Source: Leptospirales bacterium (GTDB lineage: Bacteria; Spirochaetota; Leptospiria; Leptospirales; Leptonemataceae). Taken from it: a stretch of 64,000 nt of DNA. The translations under genes were made by a program, and so were the position numbers. The stretch spans positions 1-64,000 of the forward strand of contig JAIBBM010000001.1 in assembly GCA_019694685.1 (NCBI GenBank), read 5' to 3'. The notes beneath the pieces were generated by a model that was not told the DNA's origin, searched no databases, and saw nothing but the letters and a program-made list of their open reading frames with translations. This document shows, piece by piece, positions 43,124 through 52,286 of the stretch (position 1 is the first letter of the stretch; each line of letters begins with the position of its first letter).

Positions 43124-43619
43124 AATCATCCCATGCGAAATCAGACACCTGGAAGCGTTTGCTCGATCCAGGGAAGAACTGGCGAAGATGCTCGCACTGC
43201 GATTGCCACCATCGTGGCCAGCATTTCCGGAAGCATACGCGCCACCGGAAACAGCGGCTCCGGATCCACGCCCATGGGGATCTTACTTTTTTCTTTGCCC
43301 CGCTCTTGGATCACTCGTTGGGTCCGGCGGCTTCAAAGGAAAGCCGGATTCAACCGGCACAGTGGAAATTGGCTACGAAATTGGAAAAGAACACTGGAAT
43401 CGCGGCTTCGCGAGCGAAGCGACGCAGGGTATGATTGATTTCGCATTTCGTCACGAAGAAGTCAAATTCGTCACTGCGCACACGCTGGCAGAACAAAACG
43501 CATCCTGCACAGTACTTCAGAAATCGGGTCTAACATTCATTCGAGAAATCAATGATCCAACAGACGGAAACATCTGGTTCTGGCAAATTAGCAAAGAGGA
43601 ACATGCGAAGCGCGCCTGA
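43101..43619 (+). CDS. GNAT acetyltransferase
   Basis: 172 residues, RimJ/RimL-like N-acetyltransferase. ITTKRLEIIPCEIRHL starts the family's beta strand, LVGSGGFKG is the P-loop region, EIGYEIGKEHWNRGFASEAT contains the acetyl-CoA pyrophosphate-binding site, and TLAEQNASCTVLQKSGL is conserved. Substrate could be a ribosomal protein N-terminus, an amino acid or an antibiotic. Start at ATG 43101; an in-frame extension to 42999 runs through the DUF1272 remnant. No ribosome binding site stands out at this start, but translational coupling to the small frame upstream is possible. Confidence 0.8.
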   Translation: MITTKRLEIIPCEIRHLEAFARSREELAKMLALRLPPSWPAFPEAYAPPETAAPDPRPWGSYFFLCPALGSLVGSGGFKGKPDSTGTVEIGYEIGKEHWNRGFASEATQGMIDFAFRHEEVKFVTAHTLAEQNASCTVLQKSGLTFIREINDPTDGNIWFWQISKEEHAKRA

Positions 43620-43646
43620 GTTGAATCAGGCCTCGCAGAAGAAGAA

Positions 43647-44522
43647 TCAATGAGGCATAGGCGCATGCAACTGAATGCGCTTTTCTTTTTGAAACCTCTC
43701 AAGTAAAATACGCCAGAATCGATCAGAAACAAGACGATTCGTTCGCGGCTCTACCAGATGGCGAAGAGTCAGCAGGATCACGCCGTGCTTGAATTCAACA
43801 TACACCTTGGGAGTGATCCGTTGATAGCGAATCGCATACTCATGATCCGATTTGCGAATTCTAGAATCCTTTTCTGAAATCGGCTCCACTACTTCCGCCG
43901 CGGTTTTCTCAACCAGAAGCGATGCTCTTTTCCAATCGCTTTCAGGAGAAATGGGAATGCGAATTTCATTCCAGTTGAATGCGAATTCTTTGCTGGCATT
44001 TGCGAAGGGCACTGTGAAGACGAGTGAGTTGGGAACGTGAACCACTCGTCCTGTACTCTGTCCGCCTTCATCGCGCGAAGAAACTTCAATCAACGAAGTA
44101 TCCATGATGCGAATGTCCAGAACGTCTCCGGAATAAGCGCCTATCGTGATTCTGTTTCCTATTTCAAACGGACGACGAAATACTATAAAAAACCATCCCG
44201 CCACATTCACGATCACTTCTTTTAAAACCAGAATGACGCCAGCACCAAAGATGCCCAGGAACGCAGCCACTGTGCGCAAAGACGGAAGCCACAGCGGAAA
44301 CAAAAGAAGAACCAGAATAGAGAATGCAAGATAGGCGCTATTTCTCCGCCACTTGATGCGCGAAGCACTCGAGCCAAGCCTGGGCAAAATGAAGCGAAGC
44401 GCCAGATGGCGAAACGCGAAGACGAAAATCACTGCACCGGCCGTAATAAGAAGCAACGGAAACATCTCCGGTGGCAACTCCATGAGCCTCGAAAAATCGT
44501 GGGCCAGGTCCTGTGCGGTCAT
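43647..44522 (-). CDS. MscS-family mechanosensitive channel
   Basis: About 291 residues. Two or three N-terminal helices, then the pore helix LRTVAAFLGIFGAGVILVLKEVI, a Gly/Ala-rich helix typical of MscS, followed by the beta domain VAGWFFIVFRRPFEIGNRITI with the conserved G-x-V-x-x-I sequence (GAYSGDVLDIRIMDT) and VVHVPNSLVF, and a C-terminal alpha/beta region. It opens under membrane tension to release osmolytes. Start ambiguous: ATG 44522 used, or TTG 44555 with eleven more residues. It is divergent from the LemA gene at 44603. Confidence 0.82.
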   Translation of the reverse strand: MTAQDLAHDFSRLMELPPEMFPLLLITAGAVIFVFAFRHLALRFILPRLGSSASRIKWRRNSAYLAFSILVLLLFPLWLPSLRTVAAFLGIFGAGVILVLKEVIVNVAGWFFIVFRRPFEIGNRITIGAYSGDVLDIRIMDTSLIEVSSRDEGGQSTGRVVHVPNSLVFTVPFANASKEFAFNWNEIRIPISPESDWKRASLLVEKTAAEVVEPISEKDSRIRKSDHEYAIRYQRITPKVYVEFKHGVILLTLRHLVEPRTNRLVSDRFWRILLERFQKEKRIQLHAPMPH

Positions 44523-44602
44523 TGTCTCAAGAATTCTTTCTACGGCGGATGCCAAGATTTTTTAGTTGACCCTCCCCCTTTCGAGGTCACTTCTTCCAAG
44601 TC

Positions 44603-45244
44603 ATGTATACTCACGTAAGATTCCCAAAAGCGGCAGCCTTGCTTGCCATCACGATCGCTCTGGCCACCGCCAATTGCGGTTACAACAGCATCCAGAGCTC
44701 TGACGAAGAAGTCAAAGCAGCGTGGAGCGAAGTGCTCAATCAATACAAACGCCGCGCAGACCTCGTTCCCAATCTGATCAAAGTCGTGGAAAGGTTCGCG
44801 AAACAGGAAAAGGACGTTTTCCAGGGAGTAGCGGATGCGCGCTCTCGAGTGGGGTCTATCCAGGCAACTCCAGAACTCATCAACGATGAAGCTGCGTTTC
44901 AGAAATTCATTGCGGCTCAGGGCCAGATGCAAGGGGCACTTTCACGCCTGATGGCTGTGGCAGAAAACTACCCTCAATTGAAATCTGACCGCGCATTCAC
45001 GGACCTCCAGGCACAGCTGGAAGGAACTGAAAATAGAATCGCTGTCGCACGCGGCCGCTACATCAAATCCGTTCAGGATTACAATGTTCTTGTGCGTCAG
45101 TTTCCAAACAATATGACTGCACGGGTCTTTGGATATACTACCAAGCCTAACTTCACTGTGGAAAACGAACAAGAAATCTCTAAACCACCGGAAGTTGATT
45201 TCGGAACAGACAAACCAAAAGAACCAAAGAGCGAGAATAAGTGA
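44603..45244 (+). CDS. lemA: LemA-family lipoprotein
   Basis: 213 residues. A lipoprotein-type signal (ITIALATANCGYNS) and then the LemA helical domain: SDEEVKAAWSEVLNQYKRRADLVPNLI is the classical LemA opening, and GALSRLMAVAENYPQLK and ENRIAVARGRYIKSVQDYNVLVRQFP are further marks. The function of LemA is unsettled; it is often linked to membrane organisation. It leads an operon with two TPM-domain genes, a SGNH hydrolase and a barrel protein; its stop overlaps the next start (GTGA at 45241). Confidence 0.9.
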   Translation: MYTHVRFPKAAALLAITIALATANCGYNSIQSSDEEVKAAWSEVLNQYKRRADLVPNLIKVVERFAKQEKDVFQGVADARSRVGSIQATPELINDEAAFQKFIAAQGQMQGALSRLMAVAENYPQLKSDRAFTDLQAQLEGTENRIAVARGRYIKSVQDYNVLVRQFPNNMTARVFGYTTKPNFTVENEQEISKPPEVDFGTDKPKEPKSENK

Positions 45245-45738
45245 GCATCGGAAGAATCATCCGGCACATCGTAGCGTCCCCGTGGACGCTACGAAAAATG
45301 CTTCCGGCGGACGCGCTCAAACGCATTGAAGATGCGATTGGAAGATCAGAGAACACCCACCGTGGCGAAATTCGCTTTGCCGTAGAAGTGGATCTCAACG
45401 CAATCCAGATTCTTCGCGGTGTATCTCCGCGAGATCGCGCGCTGGATGTTTTTTCCCAGCTAAAAGTCTGGGACACAGAAGAGAACACGGGAGTGTTGAT
45501 CTATCTGCTCCTGGCAGACAGACAAATCGAAATCGTAGCAGATCGCGGCATCCACAAGAAGGTGGGAGACGAAGCCTGGATCAATATCGCTAATCATATA
45601 GAAAGTGCATTTCGCGCTGGAAGATACGAAGACGGAGTGATCAAAGGACTGGAAGAAGTCACGAAATTGCTTTCGACGCATTTCCCGGCAAAGGCGGAAA
45701 ACCGCGACGAATTGTCCAACAAGCCAGTCGTGCTCTAA
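45241..45738 (+). CDS. TPM-domain protein
   Basis: 165 residues, cytosolic or membrane-associated TPM domain (HRGEIRFAVEVDLN near residue 42, NTGVLIYLLLADRQIEIVADRG, GDEAWINIANHI, GRYEDGVIKGLEEV). The start is GTG 45241, inside lemA. The first codons include a perfect hairpin (45270-45293) that may affect translation. It lacks the glycine-rich tail of its larger paralogue next door; similar LemA-TPM-TPM triplets occur elsewhere. Function unknown; a phosphatase activity has been proposed for TPM proteins. Confidence 0.82.
   Translation: MSIGRIIRHIVASPWTLRKMLPADALKRIEDAIGRSENTHRGEIRFAVEVDLNAIQILRGVSPRDRALDVFSQLKVWDTEENTGVLIYLLLADRQIEIVADRGIHKKVGDEAWINIANHIESAFRAGRYEDGVIKGLEEVTKLLSTHFPAKAENRDELSNKPVVL
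45270..45293 (+). other. Perfect hairpin inside the first TPM gene
   Basis: CGTAGCGTCC (45270-45279) is exactly complementary to GGACGCTACG (45284-45293) with a loop of four bases (CCGT), followed by five A residues. It lies 29 bases into the coding region, about codons 10 to 18. Such a stem could lower translation of TPM relative to lemA, act as a stability element, or be a coincidence of coding. Confidence 0.45.
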
Positions 45739-45746
45739 AAAATCCA

Positions 45747-46613
45747 ATGCGCACCATTTTTCTATCCGCCGTTTTGCTCTCCTGGTTCGGGCTCTCTGCA
45801 CAGGAACTCGTACAGATCCCGAAACTCTCCGCACGCGTCACGGATCTCACTGGAACGTTAAGCGGCACTGAAACGTCTGCACTCGAACAAAAGCTGGAAG
45901 CACTTGAAACCAGTAAGGGCAGTCAGATCGTAGTGGTCATTGTGCCCACTACAAAGCCGGAAGCCATTGAACAATTCGGCATTCGTCTCGCAGAAGCCTG
46001 GAAGATTGGCAGAAAGAAAATAGACGATGGTGCCATTCTAATCATCGCCAAAGAAGACAGAAGAATGCGCATTGAAGTGGGCTACGGCCTCGAAGGTACC
46101 CTAAACGACGCGACCTGTAAACGAATCATAGACGAACAAATCGTACCTCACTTTAAGAAGGGAGACTTTGCTGCCGGAATCAATGCTGGCGTAGATGCAA
46201 TGATAGCAAAAGTCCAGGGAGAGGATCTTCCTCCACCGGTGAAAGGAGCATCCAAAGGAAAATCGTCAGAATTCGGACACGGCCCGATGTCTGGCAAAAA
46301 CGCCCCTTCGTTTGGCGGACTCGTAATTGGATTGATCGTAGCTGGATCTGTACTGACCGCTTTTGTAAGTCGCCTAACGTCTGGCCTTCTTGTTGGCGCA
46401 GGTGGATTCTTGCTTGGATGGCTTTTTCTTGGCTTGAGTATGGGCTTACTCCTGGCCATAGTCTCCATGATTGCAACCTGGATTTTCGGCGGACGAATGG
46501 GCGGCGGTGGTGGCTGGTCTTCGGGCGGTTCGAGCGGCTGGAGCTCAGGTGGTTCAAGCTTCAGTGGTGGGGGCGGCAGCTTCGGCGGGGGCGGCTCTTC
46601 CGGTTCATGGTAG
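45747..46613 (+). CDS. TPM-domain protein with glycine-rich C-terminus (YgcG-like)
   Basis: 288 residues. Signal peptide (MRTIFLSAVLLSWFGLSA), then TPM domain: ARVTDLTGTLSGTE, GSQIVVVIVPTTKPE, GRKKIDDGAILIIAKEDRRM, EVGYGLEGTLNDATCKRIIDE. Two or three membrane segments follow and the C-terminus is Gly/Ser-rich (GGGGWSSGGSSGWSSGG), as in YgcG/YgcG-like proteins. It would face the periplasm, anchored in the inner membrane. The third gene in the LemA operon; its last seven bases overlap the SGNH hydrolase gene. Confidence 0.85.
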   Translation: MRTIFLSAVLLSWFGLSAQELVQIPKLSARVTDLTGTLSGTETSALEQKLEALETSKGSQIVVVIVPTTKPEAIEQFGIRLAEAWKIGRKKIDDGAILIIAKEDRRMRIEVGYGLEGTLNDATCKRIIDEQIVPHFKKGDFAAGINAGVDAMIAKVQGEDLPPPVKGASKGKSSEFGHGPMSGKNAPSFGGLVIGLIVAGSVLTAFVSRLTSGLLVGAGGFLLGWLFLGLSMGLLLAIVSMIATWIFGGRMGGGGGWSSGGSSGWSSGGSSFSGGGGSFGGGGSSGSW

Positions 46614-47458
46614 ATTCGCAGAGCATTCTACTTCGCTTTTCCATATTGTTTCAGGCTGCATTGATTCTCGCTGCGACCGTTCATTGCGAACATCCAAAAC
46701 AATCGGCTTTAGATTCTATCGCGCTGACTTCCTACTGCGACCTTCTCGCCGTATGCCAGAAATCGGACGCAAAGTTTGGAATGATCGGAGACAGCTGGAC
46801 TGATTTCGCAGGCGGTCTTCCAGTACAAATAGATCTACATGACTGGCTGGTGAAGAGAGGTTACACCATACAGGCTTCTGTAATCGCCGGGCACACCGCA
46901 GAGGCAGAATTGAGCTATGTCCGCGGCTTTGACCGCGTCATCGAACAGAGTCCACACATCAAATACATGCTCGTCTGCCTGGGCGGAAACGATCTACTCG
47001 CTAACAATCGAAACTATTACGTGAACGGAACCGATGCCGAAATGGACGCGCGAATCGCACGTCTGGACTTTGTACACAGATCCATCATCGCACAGGGAGA
47101 TGCGCATAAGATCGCACTCTGGGGCGGAGAAGGGCTAACGTGGATTTTTAGCGGATACGATTATACAAATCCAGACATGGATCAGTCCTGCGTGCGCGGA
47201 TCCCTGAATGCCGGAATGCCACTGTCGCAAGCTCCGGCGCAACAACAGCGGATCATTGATCGCTATCAAACCTACCTGAACTCACTTCCCGCAAGAGCGC
47301 CTAACGCTCGTTCCATTGATCTTCGCGGCACTCTGGGTGGACCGACTCAAAGCCTGGTTGGATTGAAATTTGACTGCATTCACCCTAACTCAGCAGGGTT
47401 TTATCTTCTTGCTCAGAGATACGCAGAAAACCTGGAACAGATGACGCCAGAAAAATGA
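46607..47458 (+). CDS. SGNH/GDSL hydrolase, secreted
   Basis: 283 residues. A hydrophobic leader (LRFSILFQAALILAATVHC) with a possible lipobox. Catalytic blocks: nucleophile Ser in MIGDSWTDFAGG, Gly in block II, LGGNDLLANN (block III Asn) and CIHPNSAGF (block V, Asp-x-x-His). Family members are esterases, lipases or acetyl-xylan esterases. The start is ATG 46607, overlapping the TPM stop; a longer reading upstream would translate the TPM Gly-rich region out of frame and is rejected. Last bases overlap the barrel gene (ATGA). Confidence 0.8.
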   Translation: MVDSQSILLRFSILFQAALILAATVHCEHPKQSALDSIALTSYCDLLAVCQKSDAKFGMIGDSWTDFAGGLPVQIDLHDWLVKRGYTIQASVIAGHTAEAELSYVRGFDRVIEQSPHIKYMLVCLGGNDLLANNRNYYVNGTDAEMDARIARLDFVHRSIIAQGDAHKIALWGGEGLTWIFSGYDYTNPDMDQSCVRGSLNAGMPLSQAPAQQQRIIDRYQTYLNSLPARAPNARSIDLRGTLGGPTQSLVGLKFDCIHPNSAGFYLLAQRYAENLEQMTPEK

Positions 47459-48261
47459 ATTCTACACAGTTTACATCCAGATACTCATTCGGTCTTTTCG
47501 TTCTTCTGGGGGCCGCTTTTTTCGCTACTCCGGCTTCTGCGCAGGAAACGTACTTTGCTGTGCCAGACGGAATCGCAATGAACCGCATTCTACCTGCCAT
47601 TCGATTTGGCGCTGAATACAAATCCAGTGATCTGGATCAGCACAAGTACTACGCAAGAACGCAAACAGTGGACGCATATGGCGAATTCGCATTCAATGAA
47701 AATGTTTCTATAGCGGGTTATCTTCCCTGGACTAGAAAGAAGGAGACAAACATCAAGTCTCACACTCGCTTCGACAATCTCGGCCTGGGAGTTCACGGAG
47801 CATTGCCCGGATCCACTTTCATACCTGTGGCCGGACTCGATCTGACTCTACCCACAGGGAGCGAAAAAGTAGGAATTGGAAGTAAGCGCATCTTCAACAT
47901 CGAGCCGTACGCGGGCCTTGCATTCCATGATGGAATTTTTTCCATTACGGGCCTTGCGAAATACAACACACAGAGCAACCGTCGGTTCAGAGAGGATCCG
48001 GAGAAACAGGATGACTTTGAACGAACCTGGCTTGCCAATGTTGGACTTGGACTGAACTTCGAGGTGACGGATCTGCTCCTGGAATATCAATATCGTTACA
48101 CCTACGATCCGGACCCGAAAAGAAAGAGCATTCATACAATTGCGCCCGGACTGAACCTGAAAGTGGATCATTTCATTTTTAGTTTCTCTGTGCCGTGTGC
48201 ACTTTCCAAACAGAGGGAATTCGACTACGGCGTGATTCTGCGCGCCGGGATGCGTTTTTAG
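47455..48261 (+). CDS. Beta-barrel-like outer membrane protein, unknown
   Basis: 268 residues. Signal peptide (LFVLLGAAFFATPASAQE), then alternating amphipathic strands with aromatic ends and a C-terminal Phe (VILRAGMRF), the pattern of a transmembrane beta barrel recognised by the Bam complex. SFDNLGLGVHGALP, DLTLPTGSEKVGIGS and LEYQYRYTYDPDP resemble uncharacterised barrel proteins of the phenol-degradation/MetA-pathway type. No specific function can be given. It ends the LemA operon, ATG overlapping the preceding stop. Confidence 0.7.
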   Translation: MNSTQFTSRYSFGLFVLLGAAFFATPASAQETYFAVPDGIAMNRILPAIRFGAEYKSSDLDQHKYYARTQTVDAYGEFAFNENVSIAGYLPWTRKKETNIKSHTRFDNLGLGVHGALPGSTFIPVAGLDLTLPTGSEKVGIGSKRIFNIEPYAGLAFHDGIFSITGLAKYNTQSNRRFREDPEKQDDFERTWLANVGLGLNFEVTDLLLEYQYRYTYDPDPKRKSIHTIAPGLNLKVDHFIFSFSVPCALSKQREFDYGVILRAGMRF

Positions 48262-48340
48262 AATCCGTCCCGCGAAAGCGGAACACACCATTGGGCAGAA
48301 TTTCTGCTGACATATATAAGCACTGACTTTCCCTCTGCTC

Positions 48341-49699
48341 GTGACGTTTGTCGGAAATCTAAGGCGAGTGGTTGGATTTCGCACTGCTCGGGACTATCTC
48401 CTGGGCACCGCGCTCTTTGCGGTGATTTATGTTACCCTGGATCTATTTTCAGACACGAAACCACCGCACTGGTCCTTGTTGATCGCCTATGTTGCATACT
48501 GCACTGTTTATACGCTCTTCGCATCGTGGCGTCTGGTTTCCGGCGCCTGGACTCCTAGAAGATGGGCGCGCACAACGCTGGTCTTCTGCATTCCCATTTC
48601 TCTGTTCGTAGGTTATACTGCGTCAACCATCCCCCACCTCTTCCTTTTGTTTGGTCTTTTCATCATAGGAATCGGTCTGCCTATGATCGGCCAGCTTCGC
48701 GCTGCTCTCTGGGTTCTGACTCTTGCCGTCTATCTGGGAACGTATCTCTTTGGCTTGTGGAAGCTTCACCCGGAATACTTGTTCAACAACAAGCAATCAG
48801 TGGCTCTCTCTACGGTGATGTTTGCGGCCATCACGTACTGGCTTGCGCGGATCTCGTGGTTTGTGGAAGAGGCCTCGAAAAAAAGTACGCGCACACTCGT
48901 AGTGACGCGAAAGCAAAAACGAGAACTCGACAGAATCAGCAAAGAACTGAGACTCAAAGATAAGAGCCTCGCCCGCGATTTGAACTTCGCACGGAACTTT
49001 CAGCTCAACCAACTTCCAGATCTGGAAATCTTCAATACAGGTGGATTCAAAAGTGCCATGCACTACATTGCTCTCGACACGGTGGGCGGTGACATCATCG
49101 ACATGGTTCGCTTCTCTCCCGATCGCATCGGAGTTTTTGTGGGCGATGTTTCCGGTCACGGAGTTCGAGCGGCGATGGTGGCCATGATGGCGCGAGTTGG
49201 ATTTGCGAATCTGTGTAAGATGAGCGATGACCCCGCCATCGTCGCGGCCGCACTCAATGCCTTTTTATGCAGATCTCTCGAAAACGATCGGTCCTGTTAC
49301 ATGACTGCGATCTATGTAATTATTGATCGATCCACGATGCAAATGCATCTGACGTGCGCCGGTCACACGCCTGCCATCTTAATCAGAACCAACCATACCA
49401 TCGAGGAAATAGACACTCACCCTTCCCTTTTCCTGGGCGTTGAACCGGATCAGGGCTACAAAACCACAACTGTGAGCGTTCAACCCTCTGACAAACTACT
49501 TCTCTATACGGATGGACTTACAGAACCACTGAACGATGCAGGAGAACAATACGGAGAAAGAGTTTTCGGAGAATTCTTGAGATCGCGGGCGGGTCTTGAA
49601 CCGTCAGAAATCCTGGCCGGTCTTGCTGTGTCCATGGAAGGATTCACCACTGAAAATCTGCGAGACGATGTTGCCATTGTCTGCGTCAAGGTCGAATAA
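48341..49699 (+). CDS. Membrane PP2C-like phosphatase, SpoIIE type
   Basis: 452 residues, GTG start. About six N-terminal helices (residues 18-185, no known sensor name), a short coiled linker (VTRKQKRELDRISKEL), then a SpoIIE phosphatase: VGGDIIDMVRFSPDRIGVFVGDVSGHGVRAAMVAMM near residue 245 holds metal-binding Asp residues, further DDVAIVCVKVE at the end. Enzymes of this group dephosphorylate anti-sigma antagonists in partner-switching. No STAS or RsbW gene is close by. Start 48341: earlier codons are absent, and a TATATAA element sits about 30 bases upstream. Confidence 0.82.
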   Translation: MTFVGNLRRVVGFRTARDYLLGTALFAVIYVTLDLFSDTKPPHWSLLIAYVAYCTVYTLFASWRLVSGAWTPRRWARTTLVFCIPISLFVGYTASTIPHLFLLFGLFIIGIGLPMIGQLRAALWVLTLAVYLGTYLFGLWKLHPEYLFNNKQSVALSTVMFAAITYWLARISWFVEEASKKSTRTLVVTRKQKRELDRISKELRLKDKSLARDLNFARNFQLNQLPDLEIFNTGGFKSAMHYIALDTVGGDIIDMVRFSPDRIGVFVGDVSGHGVRAAMVAMMARVGFANLCKMSDDPAIVAAALNAFLCRSLENDRSCYMTAIYVIIDRSTMQMHLTCAGHTPAILIRTNHTIEEIDTHPSLFLGVEPDQGYKTTTVSVQPSDKLLLYTDGLTEPLNDAGEQYGERVFGEFLRSRAGLEPSEILAGLAVSMEGFTTENLRDDVAIVCVKVE

Positions 49700-49701
49700 C
49701 G

Positions 49702-50694
49702 TTATGCTTGCTGTTGGGCCTGCGGAAAGACAGCACCTGCCGGCATAGAGCTCGTATCCGGCGGAACCAGAAAAACTTCCTGAATTGCCTCCCCGATTTC
49801 GTTCAGTCGCAGCTCAATCAAATCCAGGTACTCATGCAAACCATGACGAAATATATCGCCTACTTCCGTATACTCCAGCTGGGATCTAAAAGACCCCATT
49901 CTTTTTTCCGCTTCATTGCGAAATGCCTGAGGATCTCCTCCTGTCAATTCACGCAAAGAACGTTCACCCTCTGTAATGCAGAAACGAATGGATCTGGGAA
50001 AGTGTCTGTCCAGTATCAAGAAACCAGCCACGTTAGCCGGCGTTAACCGATTATATTCTCTACGAAACATCTCAAGAGCACTGGCGCTACGAAGCACCGC
50101 CTGCCACTGAATCAGATCTGCTTCAGAGCCTACCTGTTCCGCGCCAGGAAGAAGATAGAAATACTTAATGTCCAGCAAACGCGAAGTCTTATCTGCCCTT
50201 TCGACGGATCGACCCAGCTTTCCAAAATGCCATGCCTCCGTATGCGAAAGAGAGCCATCCATCAAGCCAGCATGGAGAGCACAGTTGTCCTTCACCCACG
50301 CAAGAAACTCCGAATAATTAGCCACCTGGATTCCGGGTGCTGCGCTCTCCGTCAGAGTCAAATAAAACCGATTGATATGGAGCCACATCTCCGTAGAGAT
50401 CATTTCACGAACTGCGCGGGCGTTTTCTCGCGCGATGCTCACGCACGATAGAATTGAATTAGGATTCTTTTCATCCGAGATCAAAAAGCGAATCACGTTG
50501 TCTGCATTCGCTTCTCCATAAGCCTCAAGGAATTGCTCCCGATCACCCGTGGTTTCCACCAGAGGCATCCACTGTGCGCCTTCGGCAAAGTCGAGGGCTA
50601 GCTGCATATTCACATCGAGAAACCTGGCGTAGTTTTCCGCTCGCTCGATGTAACGATTCAGCCAGTAGATCGAATCTGCCGTGCGACTTAACAT
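49702..50694 (-). CDS. Alpha-E domain protein (DUF403)
   Basis: 330 residues, all-helical alpha-E domain. Starts MLSRTADSIYWLNRYIERAENYARFLDVNM, the family signature, with RSVERADKTSRLLDIKYFYL and FLILDRHFPRSIRFC. In known loci it partners a circularly permuted ATP-grasp ligase, which is the next gene upstream (overlap seven bases). Proposed role is peptide or amide modification with an ATP-grasp amidoligase, but no reaction has been shown. It is the last gene of the five-gene block on the minus strand. Confidence 0.85.
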   Translation of the reverse strand: MLSRTADSIYWLNRYIERAENYARFLDVNMQLALDFAEGAQWMPLVETTGDREQFLEAYGEANADNVIRFLISDEKNPNSILSCVSIARENARAVREMISTEMWLHINRFYLTLTESAAPGIQVANYSEFLAWVKDNCALHAGLMDGSLSHTEAWHFGKLGRSVERADKTSRLLDIKYFYLLPGAEQVGSEADLIQWQAVLRSASALEMFRREYNRLTPANVAGFLILDRHFPRSIRFCITEGERSLRELTGGDPQAFRNEAEKRMGSFRSQLEYTEVGDIFRHGLHEYLDLIELRLNEIGEAIQEVFLVPPDTSSMPAGAVFPQAQQQA

Positions 50695-52169
50695 GGCGGG
50701 TCAGGCAGGACCCAGGTGTCCTTGCTTCCTCCGCCCTGCGAAGAATTCACGACCAGCGAACCTTTTTTCAAAGCCACTCGCGTGAGTCCGCCGGGCAATA
50801 CAAAGATGTCTTCGCCATAGATGATGTATGGACGTAGATCGACATGTCGTCCTTCAATTCCCTGATCTGTAATAACAGGCACGCGCGACAAATCGAGAAC
50901 AGGTTGAGCAATGTAGTTTCTTGGATTCTCATGGATCCGCACGCGGAATTCTTCTATCTCCTGTTTGCTCGCACGCGGTCCGATCAACATTCCGTAGCCA
51001 CCAGCTTCGTTGGCTGCCTTTACTACGAGATTCTCTAGATTCTGAATTACGTGTCTCTTCTCCTTATCGTCCGCGCAAACAAACGTGGGCACGTTAGGAA
51101 GGATGGGATCTTCACCCGTGTAGTACTTGATCATGCGCGGCACATACGCATAAACAGCTTTGTCGTCTGCGATTCCTGTTCCTGGAGCGTTTGCCATGGC
51201 AAAGTTGCCGCGACGATATGCCTCAAAAATTCCAGGAACACCCAGCATTGAATCCGGGCGAAACGCAAGAGGATCCATGAACGTGTCATCAATCCTACGA
51301 TAGACGGCATCGACTCGCTTGAGCCCGCGAGTAGTCTTCATGTATACTTCGTGTTGATATACAATCAGGTCAGAACCTTCTACCAGTTCCGCTCCCATCT
51401 GCTGAGCCAGAAAGCCATGTTCGAAATACGCAGAGTTGTACTGACCAGGAGTGAGAACACCCAGAACCGGGTCCTCCTTTCCTGAGATGTAGGAAAGCAT
51501 CTTCTTGAGTTTGTACGGATAGTCATAAACGGGAAGCACACCTTGCTTGAGAAAAATCTCCGGGAAGGTGCGCTTCATATTCTCCCGGTTTACAAGCACA
51601 TAGGAAACGCCGGAAGGACAACGCAGGTTGTCTTCGAGAACATAGTAGCGGCCGTCCCCGGAGCGAACCAGGTCCACTCCATTGATGTGACACCAGATTC
51701 CTCTTGGAGGATTCAATCCTTCGCATACCGGAAGATAGCTTTTCGCGGAGGCAAGTAGCCAGGTCGGAATGACACCATCCTTCACAATCTTCTTGTCGTG
51801 ATAGATATCGTTGATAAACTCATTGAGCGCGAAGGTGCGCTGCTTGAGTCCTTTCTCCATCTGCTTCCATTCTTTTGCTTCGATGATGCGCGGGATTGCA
51901 TCAAAAGGAAAGATCTGCTCTTTGCGCGAAGCGTCGCCGTAGACTTGAAACGTGATTCCGCGATTCAGCAGGGATCGTTCTGCCATTCGCTTTCGCCTGA
52001 GCAACTCTTCCCGACTCCAGCCCGAGATCGCTGAGCTGAACCCTTCATAAGCAGGGCGAAGTGTCCCGTCCGGTCGGAACATTTCGTCATAGAAACCGTC
52101 GAGCTGGTATCCCCCGAGGTCAATGCGACTTTCGCCGCTATCATCTACTGCAAGCCCAAATGAAACCAT
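50688..52169 (-). CDS. Circularly permuted ATP-grasp protein (DUF404/DUF407)
   Basis: 493 residues. Family sequence GFYDEMFRPDGTLRPAYEGF, GITFQVYGD, LEDNLRCPSGVSYVLVNRENMKRTFPEIF, and QGGGSKDTWVLPD. ATP-grasp ligases join a carboxylate to an amine through an acyl phosphate; this permuted group is predicted to make peptide-like bonds. Paired with the alpha-E gene by overlap. It corresponds to the first two-thirds of the 827-residue fused protein at 53153-55636, so this is a split paralogue. The substrate is unknown. The start ATG 52169 has no clear ribosome binding site. Confidence 0.85.
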   Translation of the reverse strand: MVSFGLAVDDSGESRIDLGGYQLDGFYDEMFRPDGTLRPAYEGFSSAISGWSREELLRRKRMAERSLLNRGITFQVYGDASRKEQIFPFDAIPRIIEAKEWKQMEKGLKQRTFALNEFINDIYHDKKIVKDGVIPTWLLASAKSYLPVCEGLNPPRGIWCHINGVDLVRSGDGRYYVLEDNLRCPSGVSYVLVNRENMKRTFPEIFLKQGVLPVYDYPYKLKKMLSYISGKEDPVLGVLTPGQYNSAYFEHGFLAQQMGAELVEGSDLIVYQHEVYMKTTRGLKRVDAVYRRIDDTFMDPLAFRPDSMLGVPGIFEAYRRGNFAMANAPGTGIADDKAVYAYVPRMIKYYTGEDPILPNVPTFVCADDKEKRHVIQNLENLVVKAANEAGGYGMLIGPRASKQEIEEFRVRIHENPRNYIAQPVLDLSRVPVITDQGIEGRHVDLRPYIIYGEDIFVLPGGLTRVALKKGSLVVNSSQGGGSKDTWVLPDPPC

Positions 52170-52286
52170 ACAGCCATAATTGCAATGTCCGTACCATGGC
52201 TGTACGCCTCAATAGAATGCAACGAAATGGACCTGACGATCCAGCGTCGGGGAGAGCTTATTCGAAGGGAGCACAATGCTGAATTT

